Shown in pieces: positions 6,238-6,464 of a stretch of 6,464 nt of DNA. Each line of letters starts with the position of its first letter. Position 1 is the stretch's first letter. The stretch covers positions 1 through 6,464 of the forward strand of contig CAYPIB010000122.1 of assembly GCA_964410675.1 (NCBI GenBank), read 5' to 3'. A program made the position numbers and the translations under genes. The DNA is from RGIG3040 sp964410675. GTDB lineage: Bacteria > Bacillota > Clostridia > Lachnospirales > Lachnospiraceae. The notes under the pieces are model-generated. The model had not been told where the DNA came from, searched no databases, and saw only the letters and a program-made list of their open reading frames with translations.

Positions 6238-6300
6238 TCATGCAAATTTCTTATTGAATAAATAAATTTGCTTCTGATTTCCTCCTGTCTTTATATTCAT
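6238..6300 (-). CDS. Possible 20-codon leader ORF before the WG-repeat gene
   Basis: ATG at 6300-6298 opens a frame for MNIKTGGNQKQIYLFNKKFA that stops with TGA at 6240-6238, 4 bases before the WG-gene ATG at 6233. AAGGAGG at 6312-6318 lies 11 bases upstream of its start, a little far but strong. The WG gene lacks a well-spaced ribosome binding site of its own, so translation of this short ORF could carry ribosomes to it. A second AGGAGG at 6281-6286 lies within the ORF and serves no obvious start. The peptide matches no family I recognise and may have no function beyond coupling. Confidence 0.35.
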   Translation of the reverse strand: MNIKTGGNQKQIYLFNKKFA

Positions 6301-6376
6301 ATTTAATATTTCCTCCTTTACTTTTAACGAATAACTATTCTAATTTTCAGAATCATAGTAGTTTTTAATTGCCAAA

Positions 6377-6464
6377 TTATTTTACTAGTTCAGCAACTTG
6401 TTTCCCATTTAAAATTATATTATCAATAACATTTTTATTAGCTTCTTCATTTTGATATAATGGC
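6377..6464 (-). CDS. Unidentified protein, C-terminal fragment running off the right edge
   Basis: The minus strand is open from the window edge to TAA at 6379-6377, giving the last 28 residues of a product that ends DNIILNGKQVAELVK. The fragment is too short to name. The tail is compatible with a structural or phage-tail-type protein, but that is not evidence. It lies 76 bases upstream of the leader ORF on the same strand. The gap holds no clear terminator or promoter, so the WG gene could be co-transcribed with it. Confidence 0.45.
   Translation of the reverse strand, partial: PLYQNEEANKNVIDNIILNGKQVAELVK

Noticed and set aside
6318..6376. Inverted repeat near 6330-6365 as a terminator for the right-edge gene
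   Set aside because: The arms pair only with a bulge of several bases and no T-tract follows on the minus strand.

Overview
The window looks like chromosomal DNA from a spore-forming, low-GC Clostridia, most likely a Lachnospiraceae-type organism. Three things point there: an adjacent dpaA-dpaB pair for spore dipicolinate synthesis, strong AGGAGG-type ribosome binding sites throughout, and a membrane-anchored GH5 cellulase. Many cluster I Clostridium species are known to lack dpaAB (spoVF), so the pair argues against that group. The genus assignment is an inference from gene content; no rRNA or other marker is present.

Layout from left to right. (1) Bases 1-83 hold the start of an unidentified minus-strand gene that leaves the window. 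A 16-bp hairpin precedes its ribosome binding site. (2) 163-1359, minus: a GH5 endoglucanase (probably subfamily 2) with an N-terminal membrane anchor and an acidic linker. (3) 1360-1534: a divergent control region. It holds a good sigma-A-type promoter for the cellulase, a 7-bp inverted repeat overlapping its -35 box, and a hairpin near the predicted mRNA 5' end. (4) 1535-3406, plus: a full-length glutamine-dependent asparagine synthetase. (5) 3403-4861, minus: dpaB and dpaA, an operon for dipicolinic acid synthesis. The asnB and dpaB stop codons overlap tail to tail, and a hairpin in the end of dpaB may stop transcription in both directions. (6) 4862-4997: a clear rho-independent terminator for the gene to the right, then sporulation-type promoter elements and a 16-bp palindrome ahead of dpaA. 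(7) 4998-6233, minus: a visibly more AT-rich gene for a lipoprotein-like exported protein made of WG (KWG) beta repeats, with a recent in-frame 102-bp duplication. (8) 6238-6300: a possible 20-codon leader ORF ending just before that gene. (9) 6377-6464: the 3' end of another unidentified minus-strand gene.

The genes do not form one pathway. The cellulase serves extracellular glucan breakdown, AsnB makes asparagine, and DpaAB works in the mother cell late in sporulation. The WG protein is probably surface-exposed and of unknown role. I see no transposase, integrase, CRISPR array, tRNA or rRNA, and no convincing novel multi-gene system. The most interesting signals are regulatory (the repeat over the cellulase -35 box, the palindrome upstream of dpaA, the overlapping convergent ends) and the evolving WG repeat array.
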